A stretch of DNA of 64,000 nt, taken from Adenophora triphylla var. japonica (taxonomy: Eukaryota > Streptophyta > Magnoliopsida > Asterales > Campanulaceae). Below the pieces are notes generated by a model, which saw only the letters and a list, made by a program, of their open reading frames with translations, was not told the DNA's origin and did no database searches. This document shows, in pieces, positions 11,426 through 23,344 of this stretch. The stretch covers positions 99,501 to 163,500 of the forward strand of contig JAFEMH010005426.1 in the NCBI GenBank assembly GCA_022495995.1, written 5' to 3'. Made by a program: the position numbers and the translations under genes. The first letter of the stretch is position 1. Every line of letters starts with the position of its first letter.

Positions 11426-13792
11426 CTATGCCATCTTAGGGGTTGTTGATGCCTTCATGGAAGTCATATAACATTCTTTAGCTGACTGTTGATCACTGTA
11501 AACCTTGACAACACCCCAAGGTCTCGGCATCTTGACACATTGGTGATAAGTGGATGGTACAGCCTTCATCCCATGGATCCACGGTCTTCCCAGGATTACA
11601 TTATAACAAGTTGTACTATCAATTACACAGAATTTCTCCATGGAATTGATACCCTTGACGTAGACTGGAAGTGTAATTTCACCCACTGTACTTTTGGTTT
11701 CTCCACTGAAACCCACGAGCACCGAGGTCCTTTTTACAATGCTGTCTTTAGGGATCTTCATTTCCTTCAGAGCATCCAAAGATGATGAGATTCACGTAGC
11801 CGCCCCATCTATTAGGATACGTCTGACCTTGCAGTTGGCTATCTTAAGTGCAACGACCAAGGTGTCATGATGTGGATCCATAACATTGTCCCGGTCACTT
11901 TCTTCGAAGGAGATGACATCTTGAGATGTGAGCTGTGACATCTTGGAGGATCTCTCGGGTTTCTCATCCTTAGCTTGCTTAGCGAATCTCTTAGCTGCAG
12001 AATAAGAAGTACCACAAATATCAGAACCACCACTAATAACATTAATTACCTTTGTTACCGGTGGAGGAGATGGTGGTCTGGTTGCAACGGCTTCTTTGTT
12101 CTCCATCTTGGTCTTGCGGTTCCCAAGGAGCTCTTTAAGATGTCCCTTAGACAACAGGTAACTAATCTCTCTCCTCAAGGCGATGCAATCTTCGGTAAGA
12201 TGTCCAAAATATTCATGATAGGCGCACCATTTGGATTTGTCCTTCCATCCGGATGACTTGTCGGTCTTTCGAGGCCACCTTGCTTTATCTCCAAGATTGC
12301 TCATTGCACACAAAATACCTGAGACATCAATAGAAAAACAATAATCAGAAATTTTAGGAGATTCAATATCATCATCACCTCCATCATCCTCCACATAATT
12401 GACTTTGTTATGGTCATTTCTGTGGTATGGTCTAGATCTACTCTGCTTTTGATGAGATGAATCTATCTTCCTGTCAGGATGGTCATATGTTGAAGCTTTG
12501 TCAGGAATCTTGGATTGCTGCATCTTGTCCTCTTCCAGCCTGATAAATCTTAGGGCCCGATTTCGGATATCATCCATTTTCTTGCACGGGTTCATCACCA
12601 GATCCTCATAGTAAGGGGAATCCTTCTTCAAGCCCATTTTGAAAGCTTCTGCAGCTGTTGCCATGTCCAGGTTGGGGATCTCCAAGACTTCTTTATTAAA
12701 CCTGTTAACAAAGTCTTTTAATGCTTTATTGGATTGCTGAGTGATACGATAAAGGTCAATGGTTAGCTTTTCAAATTGCCGGCTGCAAGAAAATTGATTG
12801 TTGAAGAGGTTGACAAGTTGAGCAAATGAGCCAATAGAACCAGGAGGTTGACGGATCAGCCATTTCAATGTCGGGCCTACTAATGTTGAACCGAATCCTC
12901 GACACAAACAAGCCTCATGAAACTGGAGCGGGATGCGAACGATCTCCATCTTTTCTTGGTAGTGGGCGACATGCTCCTCAGGATCTGAACTTCCATCATA
13001 TAACTTCATGGCAGGAACGCTGAATCCTTTCGGGATGTCGACATGTGCAATTGCTGGAGTAAAGCGAGATTGATTGTAACATGTCGGGGAGACTTGTTGG
13101 ATAGGCGGGGTGACACCAGGCACATTCATGATCATATCTCTTAATTCTTGAAGCTGATTCGCAATGTAGGTTCCTGCAAAAGGGTTAGTAGTACGAGCAG
13201 TATTATCTAAAGCAGAACTAGTATTGAAATTAATGAAAGGATTAACATTATCTGTAGAGGATGTCAGAACAGTGCTATTAGTGAAGATGGGCCCTTCTGA
13301 AAAGGTCATCCTGTAGGCACTGGTAGCTAAGGGTGTCGACATCGCCACAGAAGTAGTAACGGGAGGAGAAGATGTTGACATCCTTATAGATGAAGCCATT
13401 GGTAGGAATTCATTGAAAGTTTGAGAGCTGTCCCTAATGTTGAAATCAAGGACTCTAGGACGGTAAGGAGAAACATTATCCATTCTTTTGGAAAGTAACT
13501 CCTGCTCCTTTTGCACCTTGATCAAGCTTTCGGCTATCAAGGAGGTGCTATTCTGTTGACGATCCAGCTGATTCTTCATCTGCATCAGCATGCTCTTGAT
13601 CTCAAGATCAGGAGATGGCGACATCTGCTTCTTGCCAGAATTCACAGGAGGAGGAGGAGGAGGCAATGTTTCTTGGCCTCCGGTTGTCGACCGGCTACTG
13701 GTTTGAGGATTCACACTGCTAGGAAGGGCTTTGGTGACGACGAAAGTCAAAGTTTGGGTAGACATGGTAGAAACGTAAGAAATTTGAACCAA
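11426..13792 (-). pseudogene. gag and protease of Gypsy-3
   Basis: Gag is open for 666 aa (13792-11792). Met at 13792 or, as in Gypsy-1, MSTQ at 13765 may be the start. It contains the retrotransposon gag domain (about residues 260-430, YDGSSDPEEHVAHYQEK to LRFIRLEE) and the zinc-knuckle-like WCAYHEYFGHLTEDC. It ends in protease sequence LIDGAA, where a TGA at 11792-11794 interrupts the frame. The same frame resumes to 11426 with the protease flap-type motif VILGRPWIHGMKAVPST. The gene lies 36-63 bp from the 5' LTR, a very short leader. Confidence 0.88.
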
Positions 13793-13827
13793 TTAAAAAA
13801 CCAATGGCCCCTCGGTGGGCGCTAAAC

Positions 13828-14411
13828 TGTTTTGGCTGAAAACAGTCAACAATGATAGGAATTGAAATGAAGCTAAGAAGGGTGCAATGGAATATAATTG
13901 GTGCAACACTGTAATCAAGATGGCTCGATTATGTAACGAGGAAAACCCTTGAGATAACTATCTCGCCGGCACAAAACCTCGGGAGGTGATTATGAGCACC
14001 TACCTTCCCAAACAATTGTATTAATAATGAATTACAAAGCAGAAAGCTATGGCGGATTACAAAGGAGTTTTGAACTATGTGAGTGTAGTGCGTGTGTATC
14101 TGTGTTGTGTCGTGTGTTGTGTGTCTCCAGCCATGAGCTTAAATAAAAAAGAAAATAATGGAAAAATAAAATCCTAACAAACTTCCCTACAATCTCGGTA
14201 AGTTATCTATATCTTGACTTAGTCTTCCGAGCCGTTGAAAGGAGTCTTATTGGACACGTTTTTCCCACGTACTTTTTATCCCTGTAATTAAAATATAACA
14301 GAAATAAATAATTAATTTAAGTAAATAATTTTTACCTTGCCTTCGAGTGTGAAGATGTTGACATGCTGATAACAACTCAAGACGTAGCAATCCTGAATTT
14401 TACCCATAACA
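13828..14411 (-). repeat. 5' LTR of Gypsy-3
   Basis: 584 bp, plus-strand ends TGTTTTGG and CCATAACA, followed by the target duplication ATTAG. The adjoining 13801-13827 on the minus strand (GCGCCCACCGAGGGGCCA) is the putative primer-binding segment. I do not assign its tRNA. Confidence 0.93.
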
Positions 14412-14707
14412 ATTAGTAACTTTTAAATTTTTAGGGTTGATTTTATACACTAAATTAGTTAAAAATAAAAATGGATTGAAGCACAAATAATTGTCTTACA
14501 AAAAGAGCAAAAGCAAAATGAAAAAAACTTTAATAATTAAGAAAGAAAAAATTCAAATGCACAAAAGAAAATCAATATCAATATAAAAATATACGAAAAA
14601 ATAAAATGCAAATAAAAATCGAAAATTAAAATTCTAATAATTAAAAAGTGAAAGAAACATTCACAAACATAAAAGAAATAGAAAAAAGCAAGAAATAAAA
14701 TCAAAAT

Positions 14708-15799
14708 TGTTAGGACCTAACTATGTAAACCACATAGTTATACAGGGTTTTGACAAAGAAACATATCCTATCCAATGTTATCTGACAGCCAAGATAACTC
14801 ATGAACATTGGACAGCCATGACTCATCTGCATATCTCATATATCAACAGGACAGCAATGATGTAATGATCAAACACCAAGACAAATCATATAAATCAATG
14901 TATTTATTTACAAGAGGGTCATTACATAATCATCAACACAACTCCTTGTCTCCTAAACATGCAAACTCAAAGAACAAAGCCTGAGAGCTAAGGTTCTCAA
15001 CAGCAGAGGTCTCATCCCTCTGACAGCTATGATCTTCAACATCAGCAGCAGTGAAGTATTTCTGTGATGATCAATATGTGCCTTGCCCAACAGATGTTGC
15101 CAGCTCATCTCCATGAAGATCACATAAAATGGTTGCAGATTACAGCCTGTTATTATCCAGTCATCAAGGCTCTAAATGCAAACACTATTTCACCCACTTG
15201 CATTTACTCCCTTGTCTCCTCCAACGGCTATATTCAAGCCTATAACACACAACCTTTACAACCTCACCTTCAACCTTTCCACATCTGCAAATCTTGCAAC
15301 CAACAATCAAACAACTGTGAGACACTTGTAACTGTAATTCAGGTGTATAAACTAATTTGTAAACCACTTAAGACTGACTTTAAGTGGGAAGTGTAATTTG
15401 CTTCGTAACAAGCAAATCCCTAATTGACTGTACTAATTAGGAAGAGGAGGTTCAAGGAACTTGCCTAACCAATCCTTTGTAAATCTTAAAGGGAACTAGA
15501 TTTAAGTGGATTGATCTCACTTGTCAAGGTTGACAGTGAGGGTGGACGTAGGAGGAGTGAACTCTGAACCACCTTAAAATTCTTGTGTTCAATTAGTATT
15601 ATCACACAACACACACACACACATCCACACACACATACACTATTCACTTGTCTTTACATTATTTCAACACTATTTATTCCGTTACACATTACACTCTTGT
15701 CTTTTAGATCAGTTAGTATCTGACAGCTAAGATTTCACCTCAGCTGTCCAAACTTAACTGCCTAACCTTTTAACTGATCAAAGCAAACAGTACCTTTTA
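14708..15799 (+). repeat. 5' LTR of the Sirevirus, TATA region deleted
   Basis: Begins TGTTAGGACC. Its last base pair aligns with the CA end of the 3' LTR but reads TA. Compared with the 3' LTR it lacks about 35 bp near 15241, which in the 3' LTR contains the TATA box (27170-27180). Otherwise there are only scattered differences. Confidence 0.92.
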
Positions 15800-15801
15800 A
15801 T

Positions 15802-15813
15802 TGGTATCAGAGC
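15802..15813 (+). other. Primer-binding site, initiator Met-tRNA type
   Basis: TGGTATCAGAGC, the standard plant copia site complementary to the 3' end of initiator methionine tRNA, two bases after the 5' LTR. Confidence 0.93.
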
Positions 15814-15868
15814 TTGTCTTCACCTACAAAAGTCTAACAACTTGTGAAGGATAAATTCTCAACCCACC

Positions 15869-17662
15869 ATGCCTCAACCAAGGAGAAACAATGAGAAAGA
15901 CATTCCACATATTGATGACTGTGGATCCTTTGAAATATATGCATCAAAAATCAAAACCTACCTTCATGCAAACAGTATCTGGAACTGGTATGTTCTAGAA
16001 AATGAAGTCACCTGCCCTGTCACACCAGATTCAAATGGTGGTGGAAGTAAAAATAAATCCCTAGAATTCTGGACTGTTTCAGAAAGGCAACTAATTAGTG
16101 CCAATCTTAAAGTCAAGAACATACTCCAAAAGAGTGTAAATGACTCTTTTGCTCAAGAAATTGCTAAAGAACCAACTGCAAAGGCAGCATGGGAACTTAT
16201 CCATACCAAGTTCCAAAAACACACCAGTGTTAGAACACAAAATCTATACAATCTTCTTAGACAACTTGACAATTGGAAGTTCTACCCTGGTGAAAAAGTG
16301 AGTGCTGCAAAACCAAGGTTTGAAGATCTGGTCAGATCCATTGCTGCTCATGGAAAAACTTTTGAGAACTAAGATCTGTGTCTCAAAATATATTCCAATC
16401 TTCCCCAAGAATATGAGAAGGTAGCCCTACCAATAAGAGAAGGTGCGGAATGGAGCACCATGACTGTTGAACAATACTTTGAAAAGCTTGAAGCTTATGA
16501 ACTAGAAGGAATGATAAAACTTCAACCAGTTCCCTCCATTTCTCAAACCCTTGCCTTAGCTGCCCAAGAAACCACTCACAAACCCATCACTCAACAAGAC
16601 ATTGATTCCATGGTTCTTATTTCCCTTCACAAAGTAAACCAACCCTCAAACAATCTCTCTCAAGGAGACCTTCCAAGTCTCATATCCATGGCTGTCAGAA
16701 ATACCCTGAGAGCGCATAAAAAGTCATTTGAGAGAAGCTATAGCCCATCCACCTCTGAGCAAGAAAACCATAAAAAGAAAGTTGAATGCTTCAACTGTAA
16801 GAAGCTTGGTTATTACTCATCTGATTGCCCTGAACCAAGGAAACCCAAGGATAATCAGATAGCTAAGAAATTCTCCTACTCCAAGGAGATCATTCACAGT
16901 TCAAGATGTAGCTGCTACAACTGCACAAAGAAGAAGAATGAGAAGAACAAGGAGCAAGTACTGATTGCTGACTCATCCAAGTTAAGTGATGAGGAGTTTG
17001 ATTTCAGTGATTCTGAAAGTGAAGGAGAAGAAGAAATGATATGCCTAATGGCAGGAGATGGTGAAGATTCAGACAATGAAGAAGATCTTAAAGCCTTAGC
17101 TGTTGCTGAAGAACTAAAGCAGGTACCCCAGCTTAACTCTTTAAATAATGAAGAATTTAAACAATTAGTTAGTACTCTTTTAATTCAAATAAAAAGACAC
17201 CAAACTATCTTTGCTTCATTGCTCACTGATAACCTATCCCAAAGTAAAACCATTGAAAGCCTTGAAAGAGCAAACCAAGGACTGAAAGTTCAAAACCTTA
17301 TGCTTAAAAAGGCTAATGATGAGCTGACAGCTGAGAATTCTAGACTTCTGGAAACCAACCCAATAAACACCAACCTTGAAAAGGAAAATGAGTCCCTTAG
17401 AAAGAAGATTGAGTCCTGGAACAAATCAGGAGAAGTTGTGTCTCTATTTAGCTATAATCAGAGACACCCAAGTGACAAGTCAGGGATTGGTGCAAATAAT
17501 CCCACTTTGAAAACCTATATCCCTCTCACTGATGAAAGGGCTATTGACAGAATGGTTCTTGAAAGCATGAACTATGTCAAAGCCCAAGAAAATGTCTACC
17601 CCATTCAAACCAAGGAGGACTTAAAGAAACAAAGAACTTATCTTCTGGGTTTTATCACTTAG
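15869..17662 (+). pseudogene. gag of the Sirevirus
   Basis: The first part (15869-16372) starts MPQPRRNNEK and contains the copia gag domain (LYNLLRQLDNWKFYPGE). A TAA at 16370-16372 and a frame change lead to 16460-17662. This second part carries the zinc knuckle CFNCKKLGYYSSDCP (C-X2-C-X4-G/Y-X4-C type, His replaced), a second Cys cluster CSCYNC, an acidic patch (SDSESEGEEE) and a long heptad-rich region (about 17260-17430) that should form a coiled coil. It ends at a TAG created by the foreign segment starting at 17661. The knuckle's missing His is unusual and may be decay. Confidence 0.85.
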
Positions 17663-17760
17663 GAGCCGTGTGAGATGAAAGTCTCATGCACGGTTTTGAA
17701 TGAGAGAAAGAAGTGAGGAATCCTCTTTTCGACTCTAACTCTCCCTCTCCAGTCGTTGCT
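17661..17760 (+). other. Organelle-derived group II intron 3' end plus exon start (ndhB-like)
   Basis: About 100 bp unlike the surrounding gag. Positions 17663-17697 fold as a group II intron domain V: lower stem GAGCCGT/ACGGTTTT, upper stem closed by a GAAA tetraloop, with the usual internal bulge. A domain-VI-like hairpin follows to about 17740. The continuing exon reads S-P-S-P-V-V-A, matching the S-P-T-P-V-V-A start of the second exon of chloroplast ndhB as I remember it. I infer a plastid DNA fragment captured inside the element. It supplies the stop of the upstream gag and changes frame. Confidence 0.7.
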
Positions 17761-18324
17761 TGTAGCTCCAGTCACAATGATGAAACAATCCAAGCTAGCC
17801 CCTCTCAAACTGATAAAACCCATAAAGCTAGCTCAAGCCAATCTAAAGGCAAAGAAAAACAAGCAAATAAAGGCAATAAAGGCAAATACATTTGGCAAAG
17901 AAAAGGAATCAAGGAGCAAGTGAAGAAAAATCAGTACAAAACCACTGGACAGCAGAGATCTCCTAGACAGCCAAGATTCCCCAGACAGCCAAGATATGAT
18001 GGACAACAGAGATCTCCCAGACAGCAAAGATTCTACAACCATCACTCATATTCCAAACAACAAAGACCCAACTGGACATACTCAAATGGAATAAGTCATG
18101 CCAGTCAAAATACCTCTCCTAGATCATCTTACTCAAACAGTTCCCAAAGCCACACTCAGTTTCATAACCAAAACCAATTCTTTTCTCCCAACAAGTTCTT
18201 TAACCAATCCCAACCTACTGCTCCTACACCCTATATGTTGCAGATCATGGGATATTACAATGCCCTAAACCAATATTTTGGAAAGAGGGCAATGAACAAA
18301 GCTAGGGTACCAAAGAAATTCTAA
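17761..18324 (+). pseudogene. C-terminal gag or gag-pol linker of the Sirevirus
   Basis: Open from 17713 through 18324, but the first 16 codons come from the organelle-like insert. The element's own part is rich in Ser, Gln, Asn, Lys and Arg, with a repeat built on Q-R-S-P-R-Q-P-R-F (about 17950-18040) that looks like an RNA-binding basic tail. It ends with YYNALNQYFGKRAMNKARVPKKF and a TAA. The protease follows about 80 bp downstream in another frame. Confidence 0.65.
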
Positions 18325-18374
18325 TCCTTTGGACCCAAAAGAATAAAAGGGTACCATAAATTTATTTTTCTGTT

Positions 18375-21300
18375 TTGTAGGAACCTAGGAAAGGAATATG
18401 GTACTTGGACAGTGGATGCAGCAGACACATGACCTTCAACAAGGAGTGGTTGCAACAATATGTCTCTAAAAATGGTCCAAATGTAACTTTTGGTGATAAC
18501 TCTCAAGCCAAAATCAAAGGATCAGGGAACCTTGTTACTAAAGACATTATTTTCACTAATGTGTCTTATGTAGAGGGTCTCAAGCACAATTTGATTAGCC
18601 TTAGTCAAATTTGTGATAAGGGATATTATGTTGTATGTTCCAAAAACCACTGCACTGTCAAAGATGTCAACAACAAGTCAATTCTCACTGGAATCGGAAA
18701 AGGCAACCTCTACTATCTAAACCTGGAAGTTGTGGAATCATCAGATGCCCATTGCCTACTCTCCTACAGTCAATCTGATATGTCATGGCTATGGCACAAA
18801 AGATTGGCTCACCTCAACCTCAAAAGTATCTCCAAATTAGCCAATTCAAACCTAGTAAAAGGCCTACCCAAAATTCCCTTCAAAAAGGACAAGCTGTGCA
18901 AAGCCTGTCAATGTGGAAAGCAAAAGAAAACCTCCTTCCTTTGCCTAAAACCCCGGATTGGATACCTCAAAACCCCTTCAATTTCTCCACATGGATCTTT
19001 TTGGACCAATCAGAACCAGATCTCTTGGTGGAAAGAGATACTCACTAGTGGTAGTTGATTACTACACTAGATTTACTTGGATCATTCTTCTTGAATCCAA
19101 AAGGGAAACCTTGGAACAACTAGTCAAACTATTCAACAAAATTCAAAACCAAAAGGGTCTATCCATCATCAAAATCAGATCTGATCATGGTAAGGAGTTT
19201 GAAAACACTGGTGTTGAAGAATATTGTGATCAAAAAGGGATTGAGCACAACTTTTCTGCTCCTAGAACACCACAGCAAAATGGAGTTGCTGAAAGAAAGA
19301 ACAAAACAATATGTGAAGCAGCAAGAACTATGTTGTCAGAGAACAACCTCCCTAAATACTTTTGGGGAGAAGCAGTCACCACTGGTGTGTATGTTCAGAA
19401 CAAGACTCTCATCAACAAGTTTCACTCCAAGACTCCCTATGAGCTATGGAATGGTAGAACACCAACCATTTCATACTTCCATGGCTTTGGAAGTAGATGC
19501 TTTATTCACAATAATGGGAAAAACAACATTGATAAGTTTGACTCCAAAAGTGATGAAGGAATTTTCCTTGGATACTCCAATACAAGCAAAGCCTACAGAG
19601 TTTACAACAAAAGGAGACTTGTTGTAGAAGAATCAATCCATGTTCACTTTGATGAAAACAATGATCAAAGCCACACTGAATTGTGTGATTTTGATGAAGC
19701 TGTTGGTAATTCAGACAATCTACCTGAAGTGTCTCATGTGCATGACCCCTCAAGCCTCATTCCTGAAGAAGATTCACCTTCCCTTCCTTATATGGTGCCC
19801 AAATACAATAATAAACAACCTATTGTGTCTGACAGCCAAGAATCCCTTCCCAACAACAAAGGTGCATCTGACAGCTTACCTTCATCCAGCCATCAAAATT
19901 CCCTTGAAAATAACCCCATCCAACCTTGCTGCAACACAAATCCCTCAACTCCTCAACCTGAAACTATTACCCATACCATCCCTCCAAACAAAAACATCTT
20001 TATTGACCTTCCAATACACAAGATGGATATTCCTCCAAACATGCCTGTTTATGACTCTTTAATGAGTGCCTTCATTTCTCAAATTGAACCCAAGAAGATC
20101 AATGAAGCCCTTTAAGACCCAGATTGGATTGAAGCAATGGAAGAAGAATTGGAACAATTTGAAAGAAACAAAGTTTGGAAGCTTGTTCCCAAACCTAAAA
20201 ACCAAACTGTCATTGGGACAAGATGGGTTTTTAGAAACAAGATGAACGAAGAAGGCATGGTGGTAAGGAATAAAGCCAGATTAGTGGCTCAAGGGTACAG
20301 ACAAGAAGAAGGAATTGACTATGATGAAACATTTGCCCCTGTTGCAAGACTGGAAGCTATAAGGTGATTTTTGGCCTATGCATCATTCAAGAAGATGAAG
20401 GTGTTCCAAATGGATGTCAAAAGTGCCTTCCTGAATGGAATATTGAATGAAAAAGTTTTTGTATCTCAACCCCCTGGTTTTGAACATCCAAAATTTCCAG
20501 ATCATGTATATAAGTTGGACAAAGCCTTGTATGGGCTTAAGCAAGCACCTAGGGCCTGGTATGATACCCTATCCAAATACCTCCATGGCAAAGAATTTAC
20601 CAAGGGCCATATTGATAACACTTTGTTTATCAAAAAATATGGAGAAGACCAGCTACTTATCCAAGTCTATGTTGATGACATTATTTTTGGATCATCAAAT
20701 GAAGACTTGTGCACTGAATTTGGAGAAATCATGAAGAATCAATTTGAGATGAGCATGATTGGAGAGCTCACATTCTTCTTAGGTCTTTAAGTCAAGCAAA
20801 TGAAGGAAGGGATCTTCATTAACCAAGCCAAGCATACAAGGGACATGATCAAAAACTTTGACATGCAAACTGCTTTCCCAGCTAGAACCCCTTTGTCAAC
20901 CACAACCAAACTCCATGCTAATTTTGAAGGCCAAAGTGTGAATCCAACACTCTATAGAAGCTACATTGGATCACTCCTATATGTGACAGCTTCAAGACCT
21001 GATATCATGTTCAGTGTTTGCCTTTGTGCAAGATTCCAAGCTAATCCTAAAGAATCTCATCTCTCTGCTGTCAAGAGAATCTTGAGATATCTAAAAGGAA
21101 CTCCTGACTATGGCTTGTGGTATCCCTTTGAATCACCATTCTCCCTAATTGGCTTTACTGATTCAGACTATGTTGGATGCAATTTAGATAGAAAATCCAC
21201 AAGTGGTGGTTGCCAATTTATTGGATCAAGAATAATCTCTTGGTCAAGTAAAAAGCAAACTTCAGTAGCTACCTCAACAGCTGAGGCTGAATACATTGTT

Positions 21301-21615
21301 GCTGGCCTATGTTGCTCCCAAATCCTCTATCTTAAAAGTCAACTCCAAGACTTTGGGATGGACTTGTCAAATATTCCTATTTTCTGCGACAATTCCAGTA
21401 CCATTGCCATGACAGAAAATCCTGTTCAACACTCCAAAACCAAGCATATTGAAGTAAGGCATCACTTCATCAGAGATCATGTGGAAAAAGGAAATATCAA
21501 CTTAGCAAAAGTATGCACTAAAGATAATGTCTCTGACATCCTAACAAAAGCAATGGATGAAAAGAGATTTGAGTTGCTGAGAGCAATGTTGGAAATGATT
21601 AAATTGCCAAAATAA
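18375..21615 (+). pseudogene. pol of the Sirevirus (protease, integrase, RT, RNase H)
   Basis: Domains in order: protease with WYLDSGCSRHMT at about 18399-18434; integrase zinc finger (H-H-C-C, LAHLNLKSISKLA to CKACQCGKQ) ending near 18920; integrase core with HMDLFGP, RSDHGKEF and PQQNGVAERKN (18985-19300); RT from 20137 with the intact catalytic box YVDDIIFGS (about 20670-20696); RNase H with DSDYVGCNLDRKSTSGG and TSTAEAEY (21160-21290). A frame change occurs near 18950. In-frame stops are at 20113-20115 (TAA), 20365-20367 region (TGA) and 20788-20790 (TAA). Without these it would be a standard copia pol. Confidence 0.93.
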
Positions 21616-21979
21616 AGGATTTACATTGATAAAAGAAAAACATTACATATAGCTGTTGTCAACATTTAGGGATCTGACAGCTAACCATTATATTACACTA
21701 AAACCTTCATCATTTCAAACACTTTCCTACCAAACACCCATGCTTTCAAAAACATAAAATCAAACACAAACACATATTAACAAAAGCTTCTCAATCCCGC
21801 CCTTCACTCACAGCTAACCCTCATACAGACTCTGACAGCTAAGAATTCTCCTCTTAGCTGGTCCTTGGAAAATCATGAATATCCTCATCCATGAACCCAT
21901 ACTCATTATAGAGAACATCAGGAGCCTTATAAACATTCTCCTTGATCTCCCCATACCTCTCTAACCACAATGGGTGCCT

Positions 21980-22838
21980 CTACATGAATGGATCAATGGC
22001 TGATGATGAGAACTGTAAAGAAGGACATACCCTCCTTGGCCACCATTCCTCCACAGCATTATAAGGAGGATAATCTCTTAATGGAGAGACAAAGCTAAAT
22101 GTCCCTAAAGTGTTAGCACTCTCCTGGGCAATAACTGCTTGATCAGACTGAGGACCCACACCTTCCTCCTCATTCATAGCTGCTGGACTCAAACACTTGA
22201 GAAACTGTGAGAACAATCTCATATATACCTTTGAAGGAGAACTTTGCACTCCTGCAAAGTTGTCTCCAGTTCCCTCAAGAACTGTTTGACTCAGAGTAAG
22301 TGAATCCCTGGTTACTGCTGTGAATTTCTTGACAGCTAAGAAATCAGGTTGACCAATTGGAGTGTCAATCTTAATCCTTTCTTTGCTGTCAAGCTTCACT
22401 AGCTCTCCCAATTTGTAGACCCTCTCTACACCTACCCCAACCTGCCTACTTGATTCACCCTCCTTCCCTTTACCAAACAGCTTAATCTTAGCTGTCTGAT
22501 CATCTTGACTCTCATAAACTATCTTAGCTTTACCCTTGTCTCTAGCTACCACTTTTAACCTATTTCTCTCACCCTCTAACAAAGCTAATCTCTCCTCCTC
22601 CCAAAATTTCTTTCTTATCTCTCTCTCTCTCTCTTAACTCATCTTCCTTTTGTGGATCATCATTTGGTAATTGATTCACCTCTTGCTCTAAAGCATTATC
22701 TGTTTGAATTTTATATGACCATAACTCTCTCTCAAACCTTTCCTCCCTAGTTTCCTCAACCCTTGGACTGTGAAAGACCAGTTTCTTTGATGTCTTAGCC
22801 ATCTTGCTAGGACTGAACATTGAAACTAATCTTCCCAT
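21980..22838 (-). pseudogene. Antisense ORF of the Sirevirus
   Basis: A minus-strand frame starts at 22838 (MGRLVSMFSPSKMAKTSKK), runs to 22569 and continues in a shifted frame to 21980. It is lysine- and glutamate-rich at the N-terminus (TREERFERELWSYK, RERERDKKE) with a less charged C-terminal part. I recognise no domain. It lies between pol and the sense extra ORF, so it would be transcribed towards pol. Its position parallels the antisense genes of the gypsy elements, but I see no sequence relation. It could be remnant or chance; the length and composition favour a real decayed gene. Confidence 0.5.
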
Positions 22839-23344
22839 TTACTATATGACTGAAATGAATTGAATTAAATCTCACAAACTGATACATTTCCTTTTATAGA
22901 CAAATTTTTCTTCAGTCAACATAGTGGAATTGATCATTCAAAATAGGCTTGGCTGGTCATCAAGTCTGACAGCTATGATTTATGTTCTTGCCAAATCGAG
23001 GATTATGGGAACTTGCCACTAACAATTGTTCATTTATTACACTGATAATCCCCTCTGAAAATTCGCCTCTCTGTACGGCCTTTATTCCCTTGTTTCATGG
23101 AAGTTATGGCATGTAATGAGTGGGGGACAAAAAGCACTATTTATGAACAGTCACATTCTTAAATGCCCATTTTTAATAGTTACACTAACCCACGTATTAG
23201 CCGTTGAACTACACATATTCCGTCCTCAATTACAATTTAACCTTGCGAAATTAACCCCTCTTCAATCAAACATTCTTCTCCCTTCTAATTCCTTCTTTGA
23301 TTCCCTCTGTTTTTAGAAACCCTAATTCTCTGTTATATTCAACC

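Larger units (their letters stand above)
5730..14411 (-). mobile_element. Gypsy-3: complete but dead Tat-lineage Ty3/gypsy element
   Basis: This is an 8682-bp element with both LTRs and a perfect 5-bp target duplication, ATTAG, at 5725-5729 and 14412-14416. The order on the minus strand is 5' LTR (right), gag, protease, RT, RNase H, archaeal-type RNase H, integrase, an antisense gene remnant and the 3' LTR (left). A second RNase H marks the Tat lineage. The polypurine-like tract next to the 3' LTR reads TTTTTTGGGGACAAT on the minus strand at 6313-6327. It sits inside the first unit of the Helitron. Confidence 0.92.
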
